A stretch of 64,000 nt of DNA from Cryptomeria japonica (Eukaryota > Streptophyta > Pinopsida > Cupressales > Cupressaceae): the NCBI RefSeq assembly GCF_030272615.1, contig NC_081407.1, positions 373,498,132 to 373,562,131 on the forward strand, read 5' to 3'. The position numbers were made by a program, and so were the translations under genes. Shown here piece after piece: positions 49,801 through 58,417 of the stretch (position 1 is its first letter; every line of letters begins with the position of its first letter). The notes below the pieces were generated by a model. The model saw nothing but the letters and a program-made list of their open reading frames with translations, searched no databases and was not told the origin of the DNA.

Positions 49801-52800
49801 TATATTGATCCTGAGTCATTAAAGCCCTCGACATCCAAACAAGGTGAACTTAGAGCCAAGTTTCAAGACAAAGGCATGGGAGAATACACTCTGAATCAAA
49901 CAATGTTCTTACGACAAGTCATGAACTCCCCCAAGGAATATGGGCGACCACATCCAAATAAGCAAATCTCCATCATGCTCCTCAAATGGGATCCTACCGT
50001 CTTTCAAAAATGGGGCGAACTAGAGGAAGAAAGTTTATATAAAATGCTATATAAGGACGCTGAAGATGATACACATGATCAAATTATAATACCCTGTGAA
50101 AACTATGGTAAAGGTTTCAAAATTCTGCAGAGATTCGGGTATGATGGAAAAAGTCCTCTCGGACTACGCAAAGAAGGTGTCATGGAGCCTCTACAACCTG
50201 AGCTAGCTACAAGAAGGGAACGCTCTAAGGGGCTTGGTTTTCTAAACCCCAAGATTCAACACAAGAAAACAAAACAGATATGGCAAGTCAAAGTGGCTGA
50301 AGTTCAACAAGAGGATAATTATTCCACAGACTCCAATGAGTGGGAATGGGGTTCAGACAAATCCTCCAGCGATTATGAACTTAATGAGACATTTAGAGAG
50401 CCAGATGAACCTACAAAGGAGGAGGAGTTTTACAAGAAATTCAGAGTTGGTCAAGAACCGACCCATAAGGATCCCGCACAAGCTTCGTTTCAGGGCCCTA
50501 GGTCAGGATCACATAGGATGAGGACACCTGTCCCTGAGGGTGCTACTAGTGATGATAATTTGGACTCACTCACGATCGACACTGATGAGGAGAGTGCCAT
50601 TGACGACCTCGATGACTACCTTGACATACCTGAATATAACCACATCTTCACTATTAGCCTTGCGGATTCTAAAAACACTAAAGACCTTCCCCTCGTTCAC
50701 CCCCAACTCATTGACTGGGATCAGGATGGACCACCACAGATCGATACATTTCAAAATGACGAAGCTATTGTTGATTATCTTGGCATTCGCGATGATCTTC
50801 CTCTTGGAGACCATAAAGCAGGATACGCCATAGAGCTAAATAACATGGCATACTTTGGTGAGGGTGTCGGGCCTTCTAGTCGCAAAAATGTGAAAATAAA
50901 GACAAAACAAGGGTCTTATGGCGAAAACCACACTGTGGCGCTCTCTGACTCTAAAAAAGTAAAAAGAAAGGACGTATCTGAGGGTGAAAACCTCTCTGAG
51001 GCGCCCGAAGATGGAAGGCTTGACATTCTCCCAGCATCATACGAGGAAAAATCATCCATGTTGGTAGAGGAGACTATAAAGACAAACATTGGTACAGCCG
51101 AGGTTCCACACAACATATTTTTGGCTCAATCATTGACAGAGGCCGAGAAAGCAAGGTTCATAAGCTTCTTTAAGGCACGACAAGTCAACTTCGCATGGTC
51201 TTATGCTGATATGCCTGGACTAGACCCCGACTTAGTAATGCATCATTTAACAGTCAAACCGGGGGCAAAACCAGTAAAACAGAAATTGAGAAAAATGCAT
51301 CCACAGGTGGCATTATTAGTCAAGGCAGAGCTGGAGAAATTACTAGATGTCGGATTCATACGCCCAATTGATTATCCTGAATGGATTTCCAACTTAGTGC
51401 CTGTTAGCAAACCAGATCGCAGCATCCGAATATGTACAGATTTCAGGGATATCAACAAGGCTTGTCCGAAGGATGATTTCCCATTACCAAACATTGATTT
51501 AATTGTTGATCTCACAGCAGGCCATGAGATGTTATCTTTAATGGACGGATTCTCTGGATATAATCAGATCAGGATTGCACCTGAAGATCAACATAAAACA
51601 TCATTCACTTGTCCATGGGGAACCTTCTGCTGGAATGTCATGCCCTTTGGGCTGAAAAATGCAGGTGCCACGTATCAACGAGCCATGACTACTATCTTCC
51701 ATGATCTCATGCATGTAAAGGTGGAAGATTATGTCGACGACCTTTTGGTTAAATCAATAGACAGAAATACACACTTGGACATACTTTCAGTTGCTTTTGA
51801 TAGGCTGGAAAAATACAAGGTAAGATTAAATCCAAAGAAATGTGTCTTTGGAGTAACCTCCGGGAAGCTCCTAGGATTCATTGTGTCTAAAAGAGGAATA
51901 GAAGCGGATCCAGCAAAAGTCAAGGCTATCTTGGACATGCCGCCACCCAAGAATATCAGTCAACTTCGGTCTTTACAAGGGAGACTCCAGTCCATACGAA
52001 GATTCATAGCACAACTTGCAGATAAGTGTAATCCTTTCCAGCACCTGCTACACAAAAACATTAAGTTCAAATGGGACGAGAACTGTCAACAGGCTTTTCA
52101 GGCACTTAAAGACTATCTTTTGAACCCGCCAGTTTTGATGCCACCAATTCCGAATCAACCATTGCTACTTTACATATCAGCTACTCCAACAGCACTGGGG
52201 GCACTACTAGCACAGCAAATACCTGACGGCAAGGAAAAAGCAGTCTACTATATCAGTCGCACATTGGTGGGATATGAGCTCAACTACACACCAATTGAGC
52301 GTGCATGTCTCGCTGTGGTCTTCGCTTCACAAAAATTACGACATTATATGCTCACTCACAAGACCAAGTTGATTGCCAGAATTGATCCACTAAAATATCT
52401 GCTCAACAAAGCTACACTTACTGGGCGACTGGCCAAGTGGGTAATGATTTTGAGTGAATTCGACATAGAATACGTGGACAGAAAAGCAATCAAAGGACAA
52501 GCCATTGCAGATCAACTGGCAGATGCTCCCATGATAGATGATGTTCCTCTACAGTCAGAATTTCCAGATGAGTCCATTCTAACAATATCACCTGCAAAGC
52601 CATGGCAACTATACTTTGATGGCTCATACACACAGCACGGGGCAGGAGCGGGTATACTCTTTATAACTCCCCAAGGCGATTCTATACCAAAGTCATACCG
52701 CTTATCATTTCCTTGCACCAACAATATAGCGGAATACGAGGCATTAACAACAGGGTTAAGAATTGCAGTTCAATGGAAGATCCAGGAACTTCGTGTTTTT

Positions 52801-54351
52801 GGCGATTCTCAACTTGTCATCCGTCAAGCAACTGATGATTATCAAACAAAAGATGAAAAGCTAATGCCTTACAAACAACTGGTAGATGATCTGAAACAAC
52901 ACTTTGCAAAGATAGAGTTTGAGCAGATACCAAGAGAACAGAATCGCGCTGCTGATGCCATGGCTACAATTGCTTCACTCATTGACCTACCACAAAATGA
53001 GACCTATTATGAGTTCCTGGTTGACAACCTGCTGATTCCGTCATATGAGATCACTCTCACGGAAATGATATGTGTTGTTGGTCCTGAATCCCAGTTATAT
53101 GGTTCCATATTCACATACCTTCGCGACAACATTTTACCTCCCGATTTATCGAACAACCAACGCCGCACTTTCATCCGCCAATCCTCCCGATACGTTATCC
53201 TAGCTGATATCCTATACCGGCGAGGTCTAGATGGCACCCTCCTTAGATGTTTAGAGAGTGACGAAGCTCAGATTGCGTTACGAGAAGTGCACGAAGGGAT
53301 ATGTGGTCCGCATACTAGTGGTCCTACCTTGGCCAAGAAACTCATCAGGACTGGATACTACTGGCCTACTATGGAAAAAGATGCATATCAGTTTGTCAAG
53401 AAGTGTAAGCAGTGTCAAATTCATGGAGACCTCATACACGCACCAGCACAAGAACTACAGCCACTTGCATCTCCTTGGCCCTTTTGTCAGTGGGGACTCG
53501 ATCTCATAGGCAAGATTCACCCTCCTTCTTCCAACGGACATAAATTCATTATCACAGCCACAGAGTATTTCACAAAGTGGATTGAAGCCGTGCCTCTCAC
53601 ACAAGTTACTGGGAAACAAATCGCTACTTTCATCCTGAACTACATCATTTGCCGATACGGGATTCCTACTTCCATTATTACCGACAACGGGCGTCCTTTC
53701 AAGAATCAGGATGTTCATGAACTCTGTGAGCGATTCCATATCTCTCATCGTTTCTCCACACCATATTACCCCCAAGGTAATGGCCAAGCTGAGGCGTCTA
53801 ACAAAACAATCCTCAAAATACTTAAAAAGACAGTCGACGACGCTGGCCGTAACTGGCATGTCCAACTCAATCCCGCACTTTGGGCATATCGTACCAGTGT
53901 CCGCACACCTACGGGAGCTACACCTTACTCACTTGTCTATGGTGCTGAAGCCATCTTGCCTATTGAGGTCGAGTTACCTTCTTTACGGGTCTCCTTGAGA
54001 AACATAATCAACGATGAAGACTACAGGGTCTCTCGCTTACAAGAACTAGAACTGTTGGAGGAACGACGACACACTGCTTTTAATCATCTCAAGGCTTACC
54101 AACAACGAATGAGTCGCAGTTACAATCACAAGGTCAAGCCTCGCACATTTGAGGTAGGTGACTTAGTCCTCAGAGAGAACCCCAAGAATCAGCAAGATAG
54201 AGAAAAGAAGGGCAAATTTGAACCCAACTGGCTTGGTCCTTACATCATCACAGCAGCATATGGATCTGGGGCATATCAGCTCTCAACTACAGAAGGTGAA
54301 TCTTTGGAGGACCCTATCAATAGCATGCACCTTCGCAGGTTCTACACATAA
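46873..54351 (+). CDS. Tat gag-pol polyprotein, 2492 aa, intact
   Basis: One uninterrupted frame encodes all functions needed for retrotransposition. Approximate residues: basic N-terminus (MVETRLQKSRRK), short coiled coil 283-300, gag core 333-443, Cys/His cluster CEFHKSKGHKTSNC 600-614, aspartic protease LIDGGAG near 840, G-patch-like GKGFKILQRFGYDGKSPLGL near 1079-1100, and reverse transcriptase with YVDD at 1620-1623. A first RNase H spans 1760-1875. A second, Tat-type RNase H is at 1910-2037 (YFDGS, EYEAL, GDSQLV). Integrase shows the HH-CC zinc region at 2140-2180 and the D, D, E residues near 2210, 2271 and 2307 (GLDLIG, ITDNG, GQAEAS). The C-terminus is VGDLVLRE...WLGPYII. The ATG at 46873 is the first of this frame and no frame break was seen. 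Host polymerase and tRNA would supply transcription and priming. The gag/pol ratio must be set by processing or other means, since there is no stop or shift between them. Confidence 0.95.
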   Translation: MVETRLQKSRRKAKEAQGPVNMSSYEYDNDVFYNPEHTTLPDMNVYRHNPNMESANAIHNATHNDNVDNSSILSADIQESIMDPQFNRLVEEIMRRDRQYFLNMMAQSGAKIPHDFDLSQLMESRPSQQTQPNSGGPNNMMPESPSVLLQKPAIPHTQAQMHDTYTQRPSWRPYVQTHAQDIGQPRQMDTQGLPQNFDTRRPHAKIGGNTMENERPIEYGLYTQNRYGVPQQEIMPSAPYMSQQYRPPYGHVYDQYHPYMQQAPPQMGVSNMGYATRNPSPPKNNLEQQIRDLQKKVEDMGTSKPTYTMRDICPYPFDKSIPMPPFPPHFATPKFDKYRGRGDPKAHIRQFFTACIEVAAEETYLMRLFPQSLGDQAMEWFSQLPPGIKSWGDLAEAFIQHFSYNIETDVSVTTLCNTKQKEGESFASFLQRWRNLASRCSCEIPQKQMVEMFTQNVNKAIGYDLRKACLSTFKDVIEKGLATERVLIEQGVIKLFKENKEDFKGKDKPKFWNKNKNTVNDGVVDANTVRPKFIFSGSNSTNNQVNNQTASKPRRKYTPLGEPLESVFKKLVANKVITVPDFPPYEPKVKPNWWNDDEYCEFHKSKGHKTSNCHRLKNIVQDLIDRGDIEIEGHSSNQEHEVFKEPFPKHDKGKGKVTDDQANYTRTSYNYDSTINHISMDNHISTITIKNKNPENPPQRPKIVLKGVGSSSEATSECHVTTRRGKITLPGTSSKNTNLPSTKPEYDLVEQLGKTPALISILELLRISPAHKAVLDKTLRDTAVPTDLNVDQFQAMVGYLSVPHSLTFTEADDASISQPHNAPLHIEAFIHKHRIKRVLIDGGAGLNICTLSTIRQLGYSDKAVNATNQITIKAYDDEERSSKGTVILPLRIGPVTKDVICQVLDLDLTYNILLGRPWIHEMRAVPSTYHQCIKFPHNGVEVTVNGDPNPFIYCNNLRSHTEIIIPSNREATPSSAYIDPESLKPSTSKQGELRAKFQDKGMGEYTLNQTMFLRQVMNSPKEYGRPHPNKQISIMLLKWDPTVFQKWGELEEESLYKMLYKDAEDDTHDQIIIPCENYGKGFKILQRFGYDGKSPLGLRKEGVMEPLQPELATRRERSKGLGFLNPKIQHKKTKQIWQVKVAEVQQEDNYSTDSNEWEWGSDKSSSDYELNETFREPDEPTKEEEFYKKFRVGQEPTHKDPAQASFQGPRSGSHRMRTPVPEGATSDDNLDSLTIDTDEESAIDDLDDYLDIPEYNHIFTISLADSKNTKDLPLVHPQLIDWDQDGPPQIDTFQNDEAIVDYLGIRDDLPLGDHKAGYAIELNNMAYFGEGVGPSSRKNVKIKTKQGSYGENHTVALSDSKKVKRKDVSEGENLSEAPEDGRLDILPASYEEKSSMLVEETIKTNIGTAEVPHNIFLAQSLTEAEKARFISFFKARQVNFAWSYADMPGLDPDLVMHHLTVKPGAKPVKQKLRKMHPQVALLVKAELEKLLDVGFIRPIDYPEWISNLVPVSKPDRSIRICTDFRDINKACPKDDFPLPNIDLIVDLTAGHEMLSLMDGFSGYNQIRIAPEDQHKTSFTCPWGTFCWNVMPFGLKNAGATYQRAMTTIFHDLMHVKVEDYVDDLLVKSIDRNTHLDILSVAFDRLEKYKVRLNPKKCVFGVTSGKLLGFIVSKRGIEADPAKVKAILDMPPPKNISQLRSLQGRLQSIRRFIAQLADKCNPFQHLLHKNIKFKWDENCQQAFQALKDYLLNPPVLMPPIPNQPLLLYISATPTALGALLAQQIPDGKEKAVYYISRTLVGYELNYTPIERACLAVVFASQKLRHYMLTHKTKLIARIDPLKYLLNKATLTGRLAKWVMILSEFDIEYVDRKAIKGQAIADQLADAPMIDDVPLQSEFPDESILTISPAKPWQLYFDGSYTQHGAGAGILFITPQGDSIPKSYRLSFPCTNNIAEYEALTTGLRIAVQWKIQELRVFGDSQLVIRQATDDYQTKDEKLMPYKQLVDDLKQHFAKIEFEQIPREQNRAADAMATIASLIDLPQNETYYEFLVDNLLIPSYEITLTEMICVVGPESQLYGSIFTYLRDNILPPDLSNNQRRTFIRQSSRYVILADILYRRGLDGTLLRCLESDEAQIALREVHEGICGPHTSGPTLAKKLIRTGYYWPTMEKDAYQFVKKCKQCQIHGDLIHAPAQELQPLASPWPFCQWGLDLIGKIHPPSSNGHKFIITATEYFTKWIEAVPLTQVTGKQIATFILNYIICRYGIPTSIITDNGRPFKNQDVHELCERFHISHRFSTPYYPQGNGQAEASNKTILKILKKTVDDAGRNWHVQLNPALWAYRTSVRTPTGATPYSLVYGAEAILPIEVELPSLRVSLRNIINDEDYRVSRLQELELLEERRHTAFNHLKAYQQRMSRSYNHKVKPRTFEVGDLVLRENPKNQQDREKKGKFEPNWLGPYIITAAYGSGAYQLSTTEGESLEDPINSMHLRRFYT

Positions 54352-56042
54352 GCTCTTTTTAAGTATCCTAATGCAAAAATACAAAAAAATCAAAAAAAAT
54401 TCAAAAATACAAAAAAAATTATAAAAACAAAAAAATTGTTACTTGGTGAAAACCTGGCAAACAGGCGCCTTGTGACAACAAAAAAAATTGCAAAATCCAA
54501 GAAAGTAAAGAGAAATAATTTCGTCCAACGGTGAAAACCACTTCGGTGGCACCCTGGGCAAGTACCATGGTGAAAACTGGGTCACCAGCGCCATGCGTAG
54601 GGACTTTGCTCCTCCCTCTTTCAGGATTCCCTTTCATTCTTTCACTTCGCACACAATCACGACCAATTCACTCACAATAAACTTACCCATTCCCATCATG
54701 GCTTGTTATTGATCTACCCGAGATTGGTTAGCCATTCATAATAAATCAGATCCTATCTGTGACTACGGCCAATTCCTGCGTCTAGTAATGGGTGTGGAAC
54801 TGAGAACATCACATGTTTCGAGGAGTACAGTTTCTTTCAGCTCTCTTCAGTCTATCCGCGCACAATTCGCAATAAAGCAACATTTTGCATCGCAGATCCG
54901 CAATAAAGTTCCATCTTCTCCACAATAAGGTATCAGTTTCATGGATTCAGTCAGTTTCCAAAGAGACACAGCAGCAACAATGGGCTTCAACAAAATCAAA
55001 TCTTTTAACAGACTCAGACAACATATGGTTCAGTGCTATCTATCCTTTTTGTGAAAGTGAACATTGTGACCACAATCAAAATTTGACTTAAACAAGTGAC
55101 AAGAGACACAAACTTGAAGACTACAGTGGATGTGGGTGTCGAGTCTTGGTTTTCTTTTGGTTTTATCTTTTTGGTGACATGTCTTTTAGCTTTTCCGGGA
55201 TGTCTTTGACTAGAGATTCTATCTCCAGGATGTCTTTGACTAGAAAGGCGAGGATGGGGTATCGTCACTTATTTGCATTTGCTGTCTGTGGATTGTCTTT
55301 TAGTAATACTATGACTTGTCCAAGGATATGAGGACACTGTGAGTCTAGTGTGAACTGGGGCATTCCTTGTTTGTGACTGTCTTATCTCCATGCAAACAGG
55401 TACAATGATTTTCTGGGCCGAACATATGCCTCGATTGTCATAACCTATTCTGCCATAATAAAGCTCAATGATGATAAACGCACAAGAAGCTCTTTCACGT
55501 TCATATCTTCTGTCTTCCATCCCCCTTTCTTGATTGACTTCCATTGTCCTTCTCGAGTCCGCGTAGCCCGCTATCACATGACTGAGTATAATGACACACC
55601 AAAAACATGTGCATTTCATATAGTTGCACCTGCATCACCACATATAAGCATTTCATACATATAGATATTATAATGGCATCACATCCTGCATACAACACAT
55701 GTTAGCACATCTCACATTTTCATTATATAAATAATCATTTGCATCACATACATTTTCATTCGCATCATGCATCACATATACAACATAAAAGAACAAAAAT
55801 ATATGGCCTTGCATCATATAAGCATCCATATCATAAAACATGCATCACATAAGAACATCTCATCACATAAGGTACACATGCATATAGCTGCCGCAAAAGA
55901 TGAATCATCTCATATATATAATCAATCAAATGTGTCATAATACAATGATGTCAAAAGAATCATATGGCTACAAAAGAATCACCCGCAGGTGTCTACAATA
56001 CAACAATGATACATCTACTGATACAATGGGAGCCCACTATAG
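54352..56042. other. Tat non-coding region between gag-pol and the antisense gene
   Basis: It starts with an A-rich stretch (54370-54440). Next is a segment with three GGTGAAAACY motifs (near 54445, 54531 and 54570) beside GGCGCC/GCGCC-containing sequence, and CAATAAAG-type motifs near 54870-54910. Reading frames are short and unrecognised. The last part (55600-55890) is rich in GCATCACATA-like short repeats. It probably contains the 3' end and polyadenylation signals of the antisense gene. Confidence 0.65.
55600..55895. repeat. Degenerate GCATCACATA short repeats
   Basis: GCATCACAT, GCATCATAT, GCATCATGCATCACATA, TCATCACATAAG and similar words recur about a dozen times in 300 bp at irregular spacing. 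The region is low-complexity and non-coding, just beyond the 3' end of the antisense gene. Confidence 0.7.
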
Positions 56043-57425
56043 CTATGAGGAACTCCCTCCCTCGGAGCCACCTCGCCTCGACGGAGTCTGAGCTGTAGAT
56101 GGCCCTGCCCCTGGATCCCCCTGTCCCTCTGGTGGTGGTGGAGGCCCCATAACCCCACCGCTGGATGCCTGTCTCCTGCGGCTCCCTCCCGTAGCCGTCG
56201 CTGTGCGCGACGACCTCTGGAAGCTCCTAGCCCGCTGCTCTGCTGGCACGGCTGCATAATATAGATCCCTCCAGTAGGCGATCTCCTCTCCCGCTCGCAA
56301 AACATAGGCGTAGCCTGCCCCTGCATCCTCTGCTGCCCGCCTACCTGCCCTCAGAGCTGTCTCGGCCTCGGTATATCTCTGGATGGCCTGATCCCTCTCC
56401 CGCTCTGTGTCTCGGACCCTGATCCTGAGGTGGTTCCTCTCTCGAACCAAATCCTCAATCTCATCTGCCTGGCCCTGGCAGATCTCCCGCAACCTCACCA
56501 CCTCATCCTCCGCCGGCCCCTGCCTGCATACCCTATCCACCAGCTGTCTCTCTAATATATAGGGCGTCCGCCCAATCAGGTACCTGCTCCGGAAGGTGTA
56601 GGGTAGCTCCAGTGCATCATCACCCCACTCCTCGCACCCCAGGTACGGCCTCCAGATCACCATATCAATGTCATCAATGACTCTCCTCCAGTGCTCCAAT
56701 CTCCCAATCCGAGGCTGGGATGTGATCATGGCATACAAATGAACAAAACTCTGTCCCTGTCCTCTGCCTCTGAAATGAATCGGCCTCGTCACTGGAAGGT
56801 GCTCATAGGCCCACACCTGCAATAGAGTCACACCGCAGCCCAGCCCCACTGATCCGTGGTATACAAACTGATGCAGCTCATAGTACAAATGTGCTAGGAC
56901 ACATGGCCCCCATGCATACCTAGTGTGCTCTGCCATCAGCGTCTCCAAGGCCCCTCCCCAGCCCACTGCCAATCCTCGTGTGGCCCTGTCTGGACACAGG
57001 TATCCACTGATAACTCCCCCAATAACTGCCGGCAATGCCAATCCTGTGGCAGTCATGGTGTCCCAGGCTACATGCCCTGCTCTCATCTCCAACTCAGGAT
57101 CCTGAAAAACCCGTCTCAAGGCCTCCCTGTCACCGTCACGGTCGTAGGGGATCAACTCTCCATCAATAGGGACATGCAGTATCCTGTAGACATCCTCTAG
57201 TGTCACTGTCATCTCACCCATCGGCAGGTGAAACGTGCATGTCTCTGAGTGCCATCTCTCGGCCAATGCAGTCAGCAACCCCATGTTTGCCCGAAACTCA
57301 GGCACATAGAGCATATATGTGAGACCCATCTCCTCAATGGAAATCATGTCCTGGATGGACAACTCTGGACGCAGTCTCTGAGTCGATGGGAATCTCTCCC
57401 GTGACTCCAACATCGGCAAATACTC
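56043..57425 (-). CDS. Plant mobile domain (PMD) protein, exon 2, antisense in Tat
   Basis: Encodes 460 residues of a 482-residue product if spliced to the 22-codon exon at 58253-58318. The PMD signature is clear: ERWHSETCTFHLPMGEMTVT then LEDVYRILHVPIDGE, and later RYAWGPCVLAHLYYEL and LLQVWAYEHLPVTRP (together roughly residues 75-235 of the spliced protein). A strongly charged coiled coil follows (about 330-390), then a Pro/Gly/Ser-rich tail (424-482). PMD proteins of the MAIN/MAIL type act in the nucleus in silencing and genome stability. Other members are carried by transposons. The 3' splice site CTGCAG|GAG precedes the exon, and an in-frame TGA lies just upstream of it. Unspliced translation from the ATG at 57411-57413 is the alternative. 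The exon is GC-rich compared with its surroundings. The frame is fully open, so this gene appears intact. Confidence 0.9.
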   Translation of the reverse strand, partial: EYLPMLESRERFPSTQRLRPELSIQDMISIEEMGLTYMLYVPEFRANMGLLTALAERWHSETCTFHLPMGEMTVTLEDVYRILHVPIDGELIPYDRDGDREALRRVFQDPELEMRAGHVAWDTMTATGLALPAVIGGVISGYLCPDRATRGLAVGWGGALETLMAEHTRYAWGPCVLAHLYYELHQFVYHGSVGLGCGVTLLQVWAYEHLPVTRPIHFRGRGQGQSFVHLYAMITSQPRIGRLEHWRRVIDDIDMVIWRPYLGCEEWGDDALELPYTFRSRYLIGRTPYILERQLVDRVCRQGPAEDEVVRLREICQGQADEIEDLVRERNHLRIRVRDTERERDQAIQRYTEAETALRAGRRAAEDAGAGYAYVLRAGEEIAYWRDLYYAAVPAEQRARSFQRSSRTATATGGSRRRQASSGGVMGPPPPPEGQGDPGAGPSTAQTPSRRGGSEGGSSS

Positions 57426-57464
57426 CTGCAGTCAAGCAAATCAATCTTGTCAGTTATTGTGGCA

Positions 57465-57790
57465 TTCACTGTTTATCACAAAATGCTACTCGCTACCCAA
57501 ATGCATATGGCTATCTACCCTAGTGACACTCACTGTTCATCACAAAGTGTTGCTATTTATCCTAGTAGTGCTCACTGTTCATCACAAAGTACTACGTGTG
57601 TGACATTCCCTGTTCATCACAAAGTGTCACTCACATTCGCACTCCCTGTTCATCACAAAGTGCTGCTTATCCTGGTGCTCCCTGTTCATCACAAAGTGCC
57701 TTGATCTATCCTAGTATTCCTAGAGGACCTGCTTGAGTGTATCCTCTCAGCAGCTTATCCAATCGACAGCGTATGTTCATCACAGAACTG
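57465..57790. repeat. TGTTCATCACAAAGTG array
   Basis: Seven copies of TGTTCATCACAAAGTG or variants start near 57471, 57532, 57573, 57610, 57647, 57684 and 57773, spaced about 37-90 bp. The middle copies are nearly identical (CACTGTTCATCACAAAGTG and CCCTGTTCATCACAAAGTG). All have the same direction and lie inside the predicted PMD intron. Confidence 0.9.
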
Positions 57791-57824
57791 CCGATTTGAC
57801 CTAAAGGACTAAAAACCATGCATT

Positions 57825-58145
57825 TAAACACATAAACGCACTTTTTCAACACAAACGCGCTTTTAACTCATAAACGCGCTTATAGACTGCACAAACGCGC
57901 CTCTGCAACACAGACGCGCTTTCTAAACACAAACGTGCCTATGCCAGACATAAACGCGACCAGGGATCACAGACGTCCCTGCATGACATAAACGCTGTTC
58001 AAAAGCACAGACGCTACTACATTTCACAAACGCGTCCGCATTCAACACAAACGCGGTTCCAGGCACAGACGCGCCTGGACCCGACACAGACGCGCCTGTT
58101 GGACACAGACGCGCCTGGCGCTGACACAGACGCGGTTGCGCGTTT
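57825..58145 (-). repeat. GCGTCTGTG array C (PMD intron)
   Basis: About sixteen ACAGACGCG or ACAAACGCG words on the plus strand, that is CGCGTCTGTG and CGCGTTTGTG on the minus strand, occur in about 320 bp at a typical spacing of 17-25 bp. It is the same motif as arrays A and B but reversed, so it is in the sense direction of the PMD transcript. Confidence 0.9.
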
Positions 58146-58252
58146 TTGCACTTTTAAACTACCCTATTTCTAGCGCATTTATTGCTCCTAAACATGCATT
58201 AATGACAAAACTTGAAATGCGTGAAAGTACGAGGAGGTTTTCGGGTACTTAC

Positions 58253-58318
58253 CGGCTCTCCTGCATCGGCTGGTCGCTGGAATCGGCGGACACGATCGAA
58301 TCTATGAACGAATGCCAT
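58253..58318 (-). CDS. PMD protein exon 1 (22 codons, predicted)
   Basis: The ATG at 58316-58318 opens MAFVHRFDRVRRFQRPADAG and ends in CCG exactly before GTAAGT. The phase matches exon 2 with no added or lost base. A TATA-like box lies about 90 bases upstream. A longer frame on the same strand (58249-58440, another phase) is probably a shadow, since it stops at the splice donor and has the wrong phase for exon 2. The exon is inferred from splice signals, not from homology. Confidence 0.7.
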
Positions 58319-58405
58319 CGCTGCTGACTGCTGCTGCTCTTTTCTCGCTCTGCACTGTGCTCTTCTATGGGTGTGGATGACAATGAGGATGTCTTTTGCC
58401 CGTGG

Positions 58406-58417
58406 TTTATCTTATAG
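58406..58417 (-). promoter_or_regulatory. TATA-like box of the antisense PMD gene
   Basis: The minus strand reads CTATAAGATAAA. It lies about 90 bases upstream of the predicted ATG, which would put the start site near 58380 and give a short 5' UTR. The promoter is thus inside the element, between exon 1 and the 3' LTR. Confidence 0.6.

Larger units (their letters stand above)
57426..58252 (-). other. Predicted PMD intron (827 bp) carrying two repeat arrays
   Basis: Bounded on the minus strand by CCG|GTAAGTA and CTGCAG|GAG, both close to consensus, and phase 0 on both sides. It contains the TGTTCATCACAAAGTG array (57465-57790) and GCGTCTGTG array C (57825-58145). Stops in all relevant frames support removal by splicing. 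Confidence 0.75.

Noticed and set aside
54370-54440. A-rich stretch after gag-pol as a poly(A) tail
   Set aside because: It is internal to an element whose 3' end is defined by the LTR, and it is mixed A/T/C sequence rather than a tail.
55979-56000. GGTGTCTACAATA near the PMD 3' end resembles the reverse of the LTR start TGTAGACACC
   Set aside because: Only about ten bases match, with no further similarity, so chance or a minor remnant explains it.
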